From assembly GCA_020634815.1 (NCBI GenBank), contig JACKBA010000020.1:1-64000 (forward strand): a stretch of 64,000 nucleotides of DNA, read 5' to 3'. A model generated the notes under the pieces. It had not been told where the DNA came from. It did not search any database and was given only the letters and a program-made list of their open reading frames with translations. Positions 55,611 to 64,000 of the stretch are shown here, piece after piece. Within the stretch, counting starts at the first letter, position 1, and each line of letters opens with the position of its first letter. The position numbers and the translations under genes were made by a program. The stretch is from Caldilineaceae bacterium. Its GTDB lineage: Bacteria; Chloroflexota; Anaerolineae; Caldilineales; Caldilineaceae.

Positions 55611-56927
55611 ATGCGTATCCCCTATATTGTCGGGCGATGGGTCAATGATCGCCATCACTACGGTCGTCATCGCCTATTCACCTACCTGCTTGACACGCCT
55701 GACGTAGCGCTGTGGATCGTGGGGGCGCGCCGCATTGGCAAGACATCGCTGCTTCGCCAACTGGAATTCCTGTCCCACACCGATGACTCGGGCTACGTCC
55801 CACTCTTCTGGGACATGCAGGGCTGTGAAACCAGCGGTGATCTCTCCATGGAACTCTATATGGCCCTGGAGGATGCAGCGAACCGGTTCACGCAATGCGG
55901 CATCGAAGTCAGCGACCTGGAGGGCCAGGATGCGCTCGTCATCCTGCGGCGGCTCACGCGAGCGGTGAATGGTGCGGGGAAGCGCCTACTGCTGCTGATC
56001 GACGAAGCCGAGGCGCTGCTGGCTATCGCCCGCGCCGAGCCCGCCTGGCTGGCCCGCCTGCGTCGCGCACTCCAGGATCCGAACCAAAAGTGCGTGCTGG
56101 CGTCGACCAAGTTGCTGGCCCAGCTCAACGATTTGACCGCCGACTGGCCGACCAGCCCCTTCTTGTTCGGCTTCAACATGCTCAATTTATGGAGCCTGGA
56201 CCCTGACTCGGCGACTGCACTGATCGAGCAGCGACAGGCCGTCGAGCAGGTGACGGTGCCTGGCGAGATCGTCGAGGAGATCCTGATTCACACCAACCGT
56301 CACCCCTACCTGATGCAGTTCCTCTGCCACCGCCTCTATGCCGAACAAGAGGATGGCACCGGCTATCTGCGGGCGCCGACTGACGAAGACGTGAATCCCG
56401 ACAATCTGTTGGCCGGTCTCTTTCTCGTGGACTTCCAGCATCTCACGAAACTGGAGCGCCGGCTTCTGCTGGCAATCGGGCGAAGCAGCATCGTCACCGA
56501 GGCCGAGATTCTAACATTGTTGTCCGATCAGAGCCCGGATCGGATTCTGACCTTTCTCTGGGGCATGGAAAAACTGGGACACCTGCGCCAGGTGTACGGC
56601 CAGTGGACGATCGGCAACGAGTATCTCCGCCGTTGGTTGCAGCAAGAGCTAGACAATCTTGAACGGATGAACGATGCTCTGCTAACCGATGACACATTTG
56701 AGACATTGCTAAAGGTCGGGCACGCCCAGGAAGTGCAGAGTTTCCGTGCCGAGATCGAGCGTCTTGAGTCGGCATACGACTCGCTCAAGGCAGATATTAC
56801 GCACAACCATAATGGTCAGCGCGACGCACTCCGTGCCGATCTCCACCGCATCGAACACCTGCTGAAGGCCGCACGGCGCGACCTGGAGCGATCCTACTTG
56901 CGCCGTCACCAGACACCACTGGTGTGA
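55611..56927 (+). CDS. STAND-like P-loop ATPase with winged-helix-like region and coiled coil
   Basis: A 438-residue soluble ATPase. Walker A GARRIGKTSLL is at 38-48, Walker B RLLLLIDEAEAL at 125-136, and HPYLMQFLCHRLY near 230-242 matches the conserved Pro motif that follows the ATPase core in STAND proteins. Residues about 275-350 look like a winged helix (LTKLERRLLLAIG, VTEAEILTLL, GHLRQVYGQWTI), and 370-430 a charged coiled coil (EIERLESAYDSLKADI). The core resembles the cytoplasmic ATPase of the receptor encoded just upstream (shared RRIGKT loop), so the two may act together, the receptor switching this protein by nucleotide-dependent assembly. GAGGG precedes the start. Output activity unknown. 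Confidence 0.83.
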   Translation: MRIPYIVGRWVNDRHHYGRHRLFTYLLDTPDVALWIVGARRIGKTSLLRQLEFLSHTDDSGYVPLFWDMQGCETSGDLSMELYMALEDAANRFTQCGIEVSDLEGQDALVILRRLTRAVNGAGKRLLLLIDEAEALLAIARAEPAWLARLRRALQDPNQKCVLASTKLLAQLNDLTADWPTSPFLFGFNMLNLWSLDPDSATALIEQRQAVEQVTVPGEIVEEILIHTNRHPYLMQFLCHRLYAEQEDGTGYLRAPTDEDVNPDNLLAGLFLVDFQHLTKLERRLLLAIGRSSIVTEAEILTLLSDQSPDRILTFLWGMEKLGHLRQVYGQWTIGNEYLRRWLQQELDNLERMNDALLTDDTFETLLKVGHAQEVQSFRAEIERLESAYDSLKADITHNHNGQRDALRADLHRIEHLLKAARRDLERSYLRRHQTPLV

Positions 56928-56949
56928 TAGATGAAATGACCGTCTCGTT

Positions 56950-56977
56950 TTGTCATCCCGATGGGGTGGGGTAAAAT
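56950..56977 (+). promoter_or_regulatory. Candidate promoter upstream of the aminotransferase gene
   Basis: TTGTCA (56950-56955), 16-base spacer, TAAAAT (56972-56977). The transcript would run straight into the terminator-like hairpin at 57017 before reaching the aminotransferase gene. Confidence 0.45.
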
Positions 56978-57016
56978 CGAGGGATGGCTTGTCAAGCATA
57001 GTCCCAAAGCATGACC

Positions 57017-57046
57017 GGGCTGAGCATTTTCGCTCAGCCCTTTTGT
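57017..57046 (+). terminator. Rho-independent terminator/attenuator before the aminotransferase gene
   Basis: GGGCTGAGC (57017-57025), six-base loop, GCTCAGCCC (57032-57040), then TTTTGTT. It lies 90 bases after the ATPase gene and only 22 bases before the aminotransferase start codon. It should end the sensor-ATPase transcript; since a promoter candidate lies just upstream it might also work as an attenuator. Confidence 0.8.
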
Positions 57047-57067
57047 TGAAAAGAACCGATTCGCTTC

Positions 57068-58177
57068 ATGGCACAAAAAGTACCGCTCGTTGACCTTCAC
57101 GCCCAATATCGGGCAATCCAACCCGCCATCGATTCCGCCATTCAGTCCGTCATCGAACGCACGGCGTTTATCATGGGGCCGGACGTACGATCGTTTGAAG
57201 ATGAATTTGCCCGCTTCTGTACGTCAACCCACGCGGTGGGCGTCGCCAGCGGGACGGCCGCGCTCGAACTGACGCTGCGCGCGTGCGGCATCGGCGCCGG
57301 TGACGAGGTCGTGACGTCCGCGCACACCTTCATTGCCACGGCCGAAGCGATCAGCGCTGTCGGCGCACGCCCTGTCTTTGCCGACATTGATGCCCGCACC
57401 TACAACCTGGACGCGCACGCGGTCGAAGCCGTCCTGACTCCTGCCACGCGTGCCATCCTGCCCGTCCACATCTATGGCCAACCGGCCGACATGGACGCCC
57501 TGGCGGTGCTGGCAACGCGCCACAATCTCGTACTCATCGAAGATGCCGCCCAGGCGCACGGCGCGACCTGGAATGGACGGACCGTCGGCGTGCTGGGCGA
57601 TGCCGCGTGCTTCAGCTTCTACCCCGGCAAGAATCTCGGCGCCTATGGCGACGCCGGCGCGGTCACCACCAACGATGCGCAGATCGCCGAACGGGTGAGC
57701 CTGTTGCGCAACCATGGCCGCCACTCCAAATACCTGCATGACATCAAAGGCTACGGAGAGCGCATGGATACGCTACAGGCTGCCATCCTGCGTGCCAAGC
57801 TGGAGCACCTCGCCGACTGGACGGATGCGCGCCGGCGCCTCGCGGCACGCTACAGCGAGTTGCTTGCCGGCTGCGAAGTCGTACTGCCGTATGTGGACCC
57901 CGCCGCCGACCCGGCCTGGCATCTCTACGTGATCCGCACCCCCGCGCGCGATGCGTTGCTCGCCCACTTGAACGCCAACGGGATCGGTGCCGGCGTGCAC
58001 TATCCCGTGCCGCTTCACCTGCAACCCGCCTACGCCGACCTCGGCTACCAGCGCGGCGACCTGCCGGTGACCGAGACGGTAGCGGACACGTGCCTGAGCC
58101 TGCCGCTCTACCCGGAAATGACCGATGAGCAGCAGGAGTACGTTGTCGACGCGATCAGATCGTTCCTGGATCAGTGA
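57068..58177 (+). CDS. DegT/DnrJ/EryC1/StrS-family sugar aminotransferase
   Basis: A 369-residue PLP-dependent enzyme that turns keto nucleotide sugars into amino sugars, usually with glutamate as donor. The PLP Lys is K188 in SFYPGKNLGAYGDAG and D159 in LIEDAAQAHGA binds the cofactor ring; GVASGTAALELTLRA binds the phosphate. Length and motifs match the family. It likely works with the Gfo/Idh/MocA oxidoreductase 6 kb upstream, which could supply the keto sugar. The glycosyltransferase start follows its stop codon by one base, so the two are co-translated. Confidence 0.94.
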   Translation: MAQKVPLVDLHAQYRAIQPAIDSAIQSVIERTAFIMGPDVRSFEDEFARFCTSTHAVGVASGTAALELTLRACGIGAGDEVVTSAHTFIATAEAISAVGARPVFADIDARTYNLDAHAVEAVLTPATRAILPVHIYGQPADMDALAVLATRHNLVLIEDAAQAHGATWNGRTVGVLGDAACFSFYPGKNLGAYGDAGAVTTNDAQIAERVSLLRNHGRHSKYLHDIKGYGERMDTLQAAILRAKLEHLADWTDARRRLAARYSELLAGCEVVLPYVDPAADPAWHLYVIRTPARDALLAHLNANGIGAGVHYPVPLHLQPAYADLGYQRGDLPVTETVADTCLSLPLYPEMTDEQQEYVVDAIRSFLDQ

Positions 58178-58178
58178 G

Positions 58179-59225
58179 ATGGATGTCACGGCACAAGTGA
58201 GCGAAGCGCGCCGCGCGCAGGAAACCGGACCGACGCCCGGATCACCACTAATCGAGGGGATGACACATCCTGCACCCCACGCCCGCCCGGCGACAATCTC
58301 GGTGGTGGTGCCGGCGCGCAACGAGGAAGCGACCATTGCCCAGGTCGTCGAGCGCTCCTTCCAGGCCTTTAGCGATTTGGGACGCGCCGGCGAGGTGCTC
58401 GTCGTCAACGACGGCAGCAGCGATCGCACGGCCGCGATACTGGCCGAGCTTCAGCAGCGGCACGACCGGCTGCGCGTCTTCACGCAGCGCCGCAGCCGCG
58501 GCATGACCGCCGCCCTGCAGCAGATGTTCTCCGCCAGCCGCGGCGACATCGTCATCCTGATCCCGGCCGACATGGAATCCGATCCGCTGCTCGACGTGCC
58601 GACGCTCGTCAACACCATGGAAGCACAGGACCTTGACGTGGTGGCCGGCTGGCGCCAGGAGCGGCGTGACAACAAGGTGATGGCCAGCCGCATCTACAAC
58701 TTCGTCATGACCAAGATCGGCGGCGTCGACGTACATGACGGCAACTGGATCAAGGCCATGCGCCGCGATGTCATCGACAGCTTCCCGCCGCTGCGCAGCG
58801 ACTGGCACCGCTTCCTGCTCATGATCGCCGCACACAACGGCTTCCGCATCGGCGAGGTGCCTACCTTCTACCAGCCGCGACCGGCGGGCAGCAGCAAGTT
58901 TGGCTGGGAGCGCATCCCCAAGAGCTTCCTTGATGTATTGGTGCTCAAGTTCTTGCTTGCTTTCAGCGATGCGCCTATGCGCTTCTTCGGCGGGCTGGGG
59001 CTGGCGGGGCTCATCGTCAGCGGCGTGATCTTTGCCTACTTGATCCTGCTCTACCTCGTCGCGCAGACGCAGCAGCGTCCCATCTTCATCGCTGCCGGCA
59101 TCCTGGCTGTGATCAGCGTCCTGCTGATCCTGGTCGGTTTTCTCGCCGAGCTGATTGTGACGCAGGGGCAGCGCATCGTCGAGGTGGAACGACGGCTCGA
59201 CGAACGCGATCGCGAGCCGTTATAG
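58179..59225 (+). CDS. Family 2 glycosyltransferase with C-terminal membrane anchor
   Basis: A 348-residue membrane glycosyltransferase of the dolichyl-phosphate-mannose-synthase/DPM1-GtrB type. The GT-A domain starts TISVVVPARNEEATI, with NDGSSD at 77-82, the metal-binding region LIPADMESDP near 135 and the late motif PAGSSKFGWERI. Two TM helices (about 270-295 and 305-330) close the protein. It would move a sugar from a nucleotide carrier to polyprenyl phosphate on the inner membrane face; the nearby GT39-like enzyme could use the product. An N-terminal extension of about 38 residues is unusual. It converges on the Nudix gene with four bases between stops. Confidence 0.92.
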   Translation: MDVTAQVSEARRAQETGPTPGSPLIEGMTHPAPHARPATISVVVPARNEEATIAQVVERSFQAFSDLGRAGEVLVVNDGSSDRTAAILAELQQRHDRLRVFTQRRSRGMTAALQQMFSASRGDIVILIPADMESDPLLDVPTLVNTMEAQDLDVVAGWRQERRDNKVMASRIYNFVMTKIGGVDVHDGNWIKAMRRDVIDSFPPLRSDWHRFLLMIAAHNGFRIGEVPTFYQPRPAGSSKFGWERIPKSFLDVLVLKFLLAFSDAPMRFFGGLGLAGLIVSGVIFAYLILLYLVAQTQQRPIFIAAGILAVISVLLILVGFLAELIVTQGQRIVEVERRLDERDREPL

Positions 59226-59229
59226 CCTG

Positions 59230-59784
59230 CTACGTAGCGGTGCGATCCCCGCGCTGCCAGAGCCACCACAGCAGCCCCGTGAGCGTGTAACCGTCGCGCA
59301 CCTGCCCGCGGCGCAGCATCTCCTCGATCTCCTGCCGAGACACCCACCGCACGGCGCGCACTTCGTTCGTATCGAAGGCGCCCGGTTCGCCCACGGCCCG
59401 ACACCAGACCAGGTGATGCACCTTGTCGCCGATGCCGTTGATGGGCTCGAAGGCCGCCGCGTGTTCGTGGCAGGTGGTGGCGTAGCCGCTCTCCTCGCGC
59501 ACCTCCCTGGCCGCCGCCTCGATGGCTGTTTCGCCCGGGTCGATACTGCCGGCAGGCACTTCCCACTGCACGCTGTCGACTACGTAGCGATACGCCTCCA
59601 CCAGCAGCACGCGTCCCTCCGCATCCTCCACGACGGCCGCAACCGCCTCCTTGTCGAAGTGCAGCACGTGATGCGCCTCGATGATACGCCCGCCCGGAAA
59701 GCGCACGCGGTCCACGTGCAGCGTCACCCACGGATTCTCGTAAATCGTCGTACGCGCCAGGCGCTGCGGTTTCTGGTTGTCCAT
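59230..59784 (-). CDS. Nudix hydrolase, ADP-ribose-pyrophosphatase-like
   Basis: A 184-residue hydrolase that splits nucleoside diphosphates linked to another group, probably ADP-ribose or a sugar nucleotide. The Nudix box runs from G79 to about Y101, with the catalytic REVREESG near 93-100 intact. The proteins most like it (NudF type) have the same YENPWVTL and QWEVPAGSID stretches. The ATG at 59784 is chosen over an in-frame extension because homology starts just after it. It lies 20 bases after the GT39-like gene on the same strand, the last gene of the recJ operon. Confidence 0.92.
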   Translation of the reverse strand: MDNQKPQRLARTTIYENPWVTLHVDRVRFPGGRIIEAHHVLHFDKEAVAAVVEDAEGRVLLVEAYRYVVDSVQWEVPAGSIDPGETAIEAAAREVREESGYATTCHEHAAAFEPINGIGDKVHHLVWCRAVGEPGAFDTNEVRAVRWVSRQEIEEMLRRGQVRDGYTLTGLLWWLWQRGDRTAT

Positions 59785-59804
59785 GCGCTCCCTCGCTGCT
59801 GCCC

Positions 59805-61853
59805 CTATTCCACCACCACGGTGCCGCACGTAACCGGCGACCCGACATCGGCGCCGGCGCTGTCGCGCAGCCCAACGCGCACCGGATACGTTCCCGCCGG
59901 GGTCACCGGGTTGAGGTTGATGTCCACTTCATCGCGTACGATCGTTCCTTGGGGCCACGTGGACGGCGGGTCGCGGCGCAGCACCTCGCCGTCGCGATAG
60001 AGCCGGTCGCCCCACACACCCTCCGGACCGACCATCTGCACGCTGGGAAAATAGTCCTGGTCAATGGCGCCGATCGCCTGCCACCACAGCCGCACGTGCA
60101 CCCAGCCGCTAGGCGGATGCATACGCTCGTCCGTCGCACTGAGGCGCGGCGTCATGATCTCACACGCCAGCAGCCGCATACCGGGCGCCAGATCGACGTC
60201 GAGCAGGGCGGCGCCGGCGCCAAGCTCCGGCAGCGCGTCGTAGCGGTGGCGCAGCGCAAAGCCGGTCAACTGGATGCCCGTCGGGTACTGCTCGGTAATC
60301 ACCGGATAGTGCTGGCCGAGCCAGCCGTGCACGACGCGGCTGTCGTCGACGCCGTCGAGGTGACTCTGCACCAGCCAGAGTGTCTCAGCGCCGCTCTCCT
60401 GAATGCCAAGAATGGGCGGCGCCACGACACTCTCAGCGTCCTCTGGCTGCAACGTCCCGCCAAAGGGGAAGTAGAGCGGCGTCTCTTCCTCCGTGCGCGC
60501 CGGGCGCAGGTACCACTTGAGCGCGTCGCTGGTGAAGTCCACGTGGCTCAGCACCGCGCCGGGCAGGCCGGGGCTCTGCCCTTCGTACGCGGCAATGTAG
60601 CCCGCCGCGGCGCGCCAATCCTCGCGCAGCATGGCCGGCGACCAGAGCGCAGGCAGCGCGCCGGCCAGCAGCACACACGCCGCACCCCCCGTCAGCCACG
60701 CCGCCGGACGCCACCGCCGCGCCGGCACAATCGCCCCGCGCGCCGCCGCCCATAGCACGAAGGGTGCCAGGAAAAGGAAGTAACGATCCTCGTTGAAGAC
60801 CGTGTCGCTCACGGCCAGCAACAGGTTGCCGATGAGCAGCGGCGTGCCGATCCAGAGCCAGAGCCACAGCCGGTCATGGCGCTGCGTCCCCGGCGCGGTG
60901 GCCCACACCGACCATACCAGCCCCGCCGCCACGAGCAGGCCAAAGAAGACGAGCGCCGCCGTCACCCACCACTCCGGCCAGCCGGCGCGCCACACGGTGA
61001 AGATATGCACCTGGCGCGCCAGCGTGGCGGCGAAATTCATGAAGGCCTGGCCGGGTTGACCCTCGCTGTCGTTGACCAGCCATGCGTTGATCGCCAGCGG
61101 CAGGAAGAGCGCGCCCGTGATTGCCAGCGCCGCACTCCCCTCCAGGAACCGGCGCAGCGGCGGCGCGGCCGGATCGCTCTCCGCCGGCCGGGTGGCAAGC
61201 CACCACAGACCGAGCAACGTCAACCCCGCCGCCGGCAGCAGGAACGCGCTGAAGAGATAGCTATAGAGCGCAAAGGTAAAGGCCGCGATCAACCCGATCC
61301 ACCAGCCCAGGCGCCGCGCAATGGTCGCGCCCTGCCAGCCGCGCGCCAGGCAGTAGGCCGCCCAAACCACGCCCGTCGTCGCCGGCTGGAACATGCGCAG
61401 TTCCTGGCTGTACCAGACGAGCACGGGGCTCAACGCAACGAGCGCGCCGGCCAACAGCCCCGTTGCGCGCCCGCTCAGACGCCGCGCCAGCAGCAGCACG
61501 CCCAGCACGGTCAGCACGCCCAGGATCGCGCCCAGCGAGCGCAACGCCACGTCGGAGTGCTCCAGGCCGAAGAGTGCCAGCCCCTTCTGCCAGTAGTGCA
61601 GCAGCAGGTAGTACGCGGGCGGGTGCTTGTCGTTGAGCAGCGGAAAGGTATTGGCCCAGATAAAGGCGGGGTTGTCCTCCGCCCAGTCCAGGCTCACCGC
61701 CTCGTCGAACCAGAAGGAGTGATAGTCCAGACGCCAGAAACGCACGAGCGCCGCCAGCGCGACGATCGCAATCTCGGGCCACCAGGCGCGCCACCAAGAA
61801 GCGGCGCGGGTCGTCCCGTCGTGTGAAGCCTGCAACTCCGCCGCGCCCATCAT
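59805..61853 (-). CDS. GT39/ArnT-like membrane glycosyltransferase
   Basis: A 682-residue membrane protein with about nine to eleven TM helices in residues 25-430 and a soluble extracytoplasmic beta domain after about 440. The first outer loop has FWFDEAVSLDWAE with D50-E51, the acidic pair used by PMT/ArnT-type GT-C enzymes, and KHPPAYYLLLHYWQKGL is the conserved segment after it. It should move sugar from polyprenyl phosphate to a lipid or protein outside the membrane. The start overlaps the recJ stop by four bases (ATGA). The acceptor and sugar are unknown. Confidence 0.87.
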   Translation of the reverse strand: MMGAAELQASHDGTTRAASWWRAWWPEIAIVALAALVRFWRLDYHSFWFDEAVSLDWAEDNPAFIWANTFPLLNDKHPPAYYLLLHYWQKGLALFGLEHSDVALRSLGAILGVLTVLGVLLLARRLSGRATGLLAGALVALSPVLVWYSQELRMFQPATTGVVWAAYCLARGWQGATIARRLGWWIGLIAAFTFALYSYLFSAFLLPAAGLTLLGLWWLATRPAESDPAAPPLRRFLEGSAALAITGALFLPLAINAWLVNDSEGQPGQAFMNFAATLARQVHIFTVWRAGWPEWWVTAALVFFGLLVAAGLVWSVWATAPGTQRHDRLWLWLWIGTPLLIGNLLLAVSDTVFNEDRYFLFLAPFVLWAAARGAIVPARRWRPAAWLTGGAACVLLAGALPALWSPAMLREDWRAAAGYIAAYEGQSPGLPGAVLSHVDFTSDALKWYLRPARTEEETPLYFPFGGTLQPEDAESVVAPPILGIQESGAETLWLVQSHLDGVDDSRVVHGWLGQHYPVITEQYPTGIQLTGFALRHRYDALPELGAGAALLDVDLAPGMRLLACEIMTPRLSATDERMHPPSGWVHVRLWWQAIGAIDQDYFPSVQMVGPEGVWGDRLYRDGEVLRRDPPSTWPQGTIVRDEVDINLNPVTPAGTYPVRVGLRDSAGADVGSPVTCGTVVVE

Positions 61854-64000
61854 AGGTCGAGATCACCCACCGGCACCGTCTGGAGAAAACGCCGATACGC
61901 ACGCACCTCGAGCAGTTCGGCCTTGACCTCCTCCTGCAACTCCTTGGCGAGGTCGGCGGTGCGCTGGTAATAACCCGCTTCGATGTGCAGCGTGTCGTCC
62001 TCGCCCCATGCGAGGACGCGAATATCGTTGCGCGCCTCGAGCCACATGAGGCACTTGCGCACCAGGCTCTCCGGCGCGCCGATCCGTGCGGCCATCCGCG
62101 CCACGTCGAGTTGCCCATCGCGGCCCAGCGCGTACTTGCACATGGCGGCGACGGTGCGCAGCAGTTCCGGAAGGTTGTCGTCGGTCGTGGTGTGCGCGCA
62201 CAGATAGACCTGCGCCGGCTCGACCGTCGCCACCATCCAGCGCAGGAGTTCAGGCGAGGGCGGCGTGCTCCACAGGACGAGCGGCGCGCCGGACGGCGCA
62301 GTGGCGAGATCGTGGCGCGGGGCATAGACAATGCCGGTGCGCTCGGCGTCGAGCCGCGCGCCTTCAGCGTACCAGACCGCGTTGGCTGGTATGATCTCCT
62401 GCGGTTGCGGATGGCGGCGCAGATCGACGACCTTGACGCGCGGCTTCTTGCTGACCGTCGCCGCCGCGTCGGCCTCGGCGGCACGATGCGCGACGTGCAT
62501 CAACTGTAGCGTGCGTTCACCACGATACTCGTTGATCGACAGGGTGTAAACCAGGTCGATGGCACCTGCCACCAGTTCGGCATCGCCGCCGCCAAACCAG
62601 ACGACGTCGTGCTCCGCGCCGCTGCTGCCGGCCTTGCGCACGCTGAGCTTGCGATGCGCGCCATCCTGCCCCATGCGCCGATCCTTGACGATCTCCAGAT
62701 TGCGGCTGATGAAGCGCGGCACCGGGTTGCCCTGGCCGAATGGCGCCAGCACTGCGAGCGCCTCGGCCAGATCCAACGACAGTGTGTGCGGCTCCAGCTC
62801 GGCGTCGATCTGCAGGCCCGTCTCCACCGCATCGTCGCGATGGTAGAGGATAGCGCGGCTCAACTCACGGCGGAACGCGGCAATGTTCTCCGGCAGCAGG
62901 CTCAGCCCGGCCGCGCCAGGATGGCCGCCGTGGCTGAGCAGCAGGTGGCTGCACGCCGCAATCGCCGCGCCGATGTCGACGCCCGGCACGCTGCGCGCGC
63001 TACCGCGCGCCGGTTCGCCGGGCGGGTTCAGCAACAGCACGGCCGGCTTGCCAAACTCTTCCACCATACGCGAGGCGACGATGCCCACCACGCCGGGATG
63101 CCATTGAGGGTGGGAGAGCACCAACGCATTGAATTGCAGCAGCGTCGGGTCGCGATCCACGATCTCCAACGCCGACTGCGTGATCTGGCTCGTCAGCATG
63201 CGCCGCTCGCGATTGAGCCGCTCCAGTTTGCCGGCGAGGGTACTGGCGCGCAGTACGTCGCGCGTCGTCAGCAGTTCGATGGCGACCGTGGCATCGTCGA
63301 GACGACCGAGCGCGTTCATGCGCGGGCCAAGCTGGAAGCCGATCGATTCCGCCGTCAGCGCCTCGGGCGTGATGCGCGCGACTTCCATGAGCGTCAACAG
63401 GCCGACCCGATGCGTTGTGCGCAGGCGCTCCAGCCCGCGCTGCAAAAGGTAGCGAGCGTCGTTCACCTGCTCGGCCACATCCGCCACGATGCCCAGCGCC
63501 ACCAGATCCAGCAGCGTGTCGGCCTCCTCGGCACGCCCCTCCAGCTCGTACAGCTGCTGCATGAGCTTGTAGGCGACGCCGACGCCGGGCAGCGTGCGCA
63601 GCGGGTCGCCCTCGGGCAGAAACTTGGGGTTGACGATGGCGTCGGCGCGGCGCACGCTCTGCGCGCCGGCCGTGCCTGCGTCGACACCCCACAGCGCATC
63701 CTTGCCCGGCGTCAGCGCCAGAAATTCGGCCGTGAGGTCGTGGTGGTCCGTGACGATGATGGTGAGCCCGCGATCCTTGGCAAAGCCCACCGCCTCCGCC
63801 TCGGCGATGCCGGTGTCGCAAGTCAGCAGCACGCCGATCGGCGCGGTAGATGCCTCCAGGATCTCGCGCAGTCTGGCCAGGCGGATGCCGTGCCCTTCGG
63901 TGAGGCGGTTGGGCACGTGAAAGCGCACCTTCTGCTTGCCGGCCAGCGCGCGCAGCGCCGTCACCAGGAGCGCGGTGCTCGTCTGCCCGTCGACGTCGAA
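61850..64000 (-). CDS. recJ: RecJ-family single-stranded-DNA exonuclease, 5' end outside the window
   Basis: At least 717 codons; the gene runs past the right edge of the window and its start is not visible. Residues at the edge are FDVDGQTSTALL, the first DHH motif (DxDG). Further motifs: VTDHHD, LVALGIVADVAEQ, RMNALGRLDD, and SHGGHPGAAG of the DHHA1 domain. RecJ degrades single-stranded DNA 5'-3' in recombination and mismatch repair. The C-terminal 250 residues are long and less conserved. It is followed, with a four-base overlap, by the GT39-like gene, an odd operon partner for a repair enzyme. Confidence 0.93.
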   Translation of the reverse strand, partial: FDVDGQTSTALLVTALRALAGKQKVRFHVPNRLTEGHGIRLARLREILEASTAPIGVLLTCDTGIAEAEAVGFAKDRGLTIIVTDHHDLTAEFLALTPGKDALWGVDAGTAGAQSVRRADAIVNPKFLPEGDPLRTLPGVGVAYKLMQQLYELEGRAEEADTLLDLVALGIVADVAEQVNDARYLLQRGLERLRTTHRVGLLTLMEVARITPEALTAESIGFQLGPRMNALGRLDDATVAIELLTTRDVLRASTLAGKLERLNRERRMLTSQITQSALEIVDRDPTLLQFNALVLSHPQWHPGVVGIVASRMVEEFGKPAVLLLNPPGEPARGSARSVPGVDIGAAIAACSHLLLSHGGHPGAAGLSLLPENIAAFRRELSRAILYHRDDAVETGLQIDAELEPHTLSLDLAEALAVLAPFGQGNPVPRFISRNLEIVKDRRMGQDGAHRKLSVRKAGSSGAEHDVVWFGGGDAELVAGAIDLVYTLSINEYRGERTLQLMHVAHRAAEADAAATVSKKPRVKVVDLRRHPQPQEIIPANAVWYAEGARLDAERTGIVYAPRHDLATAPSGAPLVLWSTPPSPELLRWMVATVEPAQVYLCAHTTTDDNLPELLRTVAAMCKYALGRDGQLDVARMAARIGAPESLVRKCLMWLEARNDIRVLAWGEDDTLHIEAGYYQRTADLAKELQEEVKAELLEVRAYRRFLQTVPVGDLDL

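Overview
The window is a GC-rich bacterial chromosome segment with short intergenic gaps and one insertion sequence. Several features point to Chloroflexota (Caldilineae/Anaerolineae-like): lipoprotein substrate-binding proteins with Pro/Ala/Glu-rich linkers, several GH38-type glycosidases, two dispersed families of intergenic repeats (cacaaag/cacgaag-type and gtagtgacg/ttcagtcgtt-type), and many GT39-like membrane proteins. This is inference from gene content and style; there is no rRNA or tRNA here to confirm it.

Layout. 1-3.7 kb: an orphan NarL-type response regulator, repeat-rich spacers, a secreted polysaccharide deacetylase, and MscL under a good promoter. 3.7-13 kb: a holin-like/UbiB kinase fusion, then a minus-strand run of sugar-binding lipoprotein, membrane diguanylate cyclase and PHP-UvrD helicase fusion. 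13.0-14.3 kb: a complete IS4-family element with a 10-bp target duplication. 14.5-30 kb: three GH38-like enzymes, a sugar kinase of the BadF/NAGK type, an operon joining a PEP-utilizing (rifampicin-phosphotransferase-like) enzyme to LrgA/LrgB, and a pentapeptide-repeat protein. 30-36.8 kb: a complete five-gene oligopeptide/dipeptide-type ABC importer with its own promoter. 36.8-39.7 kb: two divergent SDR oxidoreductases and a divergent QueA-like protein. 39.8-45.2 kb: a glycolytic cluster of class II aldolase, a PFK with the residues of PPi-dependent enzymes, and a tandem-duplicated PFK resembling animal/fungal PFK-1.

45.4-64 kb: metallo-beta-lactamase-fold protein, TPR membrane protein, large membrane protein, Gfo/Idh/MocA oxidoreductase, LysM protein, a two-gene sensor/ATPase unit, DegT aminotransferase, GT2 glycosyltransferase, and a recJ-GT39-Nudix operon. 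The oxidoreductase, aminotransferase and glycosyltransferases suggest cell-surface glycan assembly. 

The three strongest candidates for new biology are: the eukaryote-like tandem PFK beside a PPi-type PFK; a periplasmic beta-propeller + Y_Y_Y receptor whose usual histidine kinase is replaced by a P-loop ATPase, followed by a second related cytosolic ATPase; and the translationally coupled Rph-architecture phosphotransferase-LrgA-LrgB operon. No CRISPR array, tRNA, rRNA or replication origin was seen.
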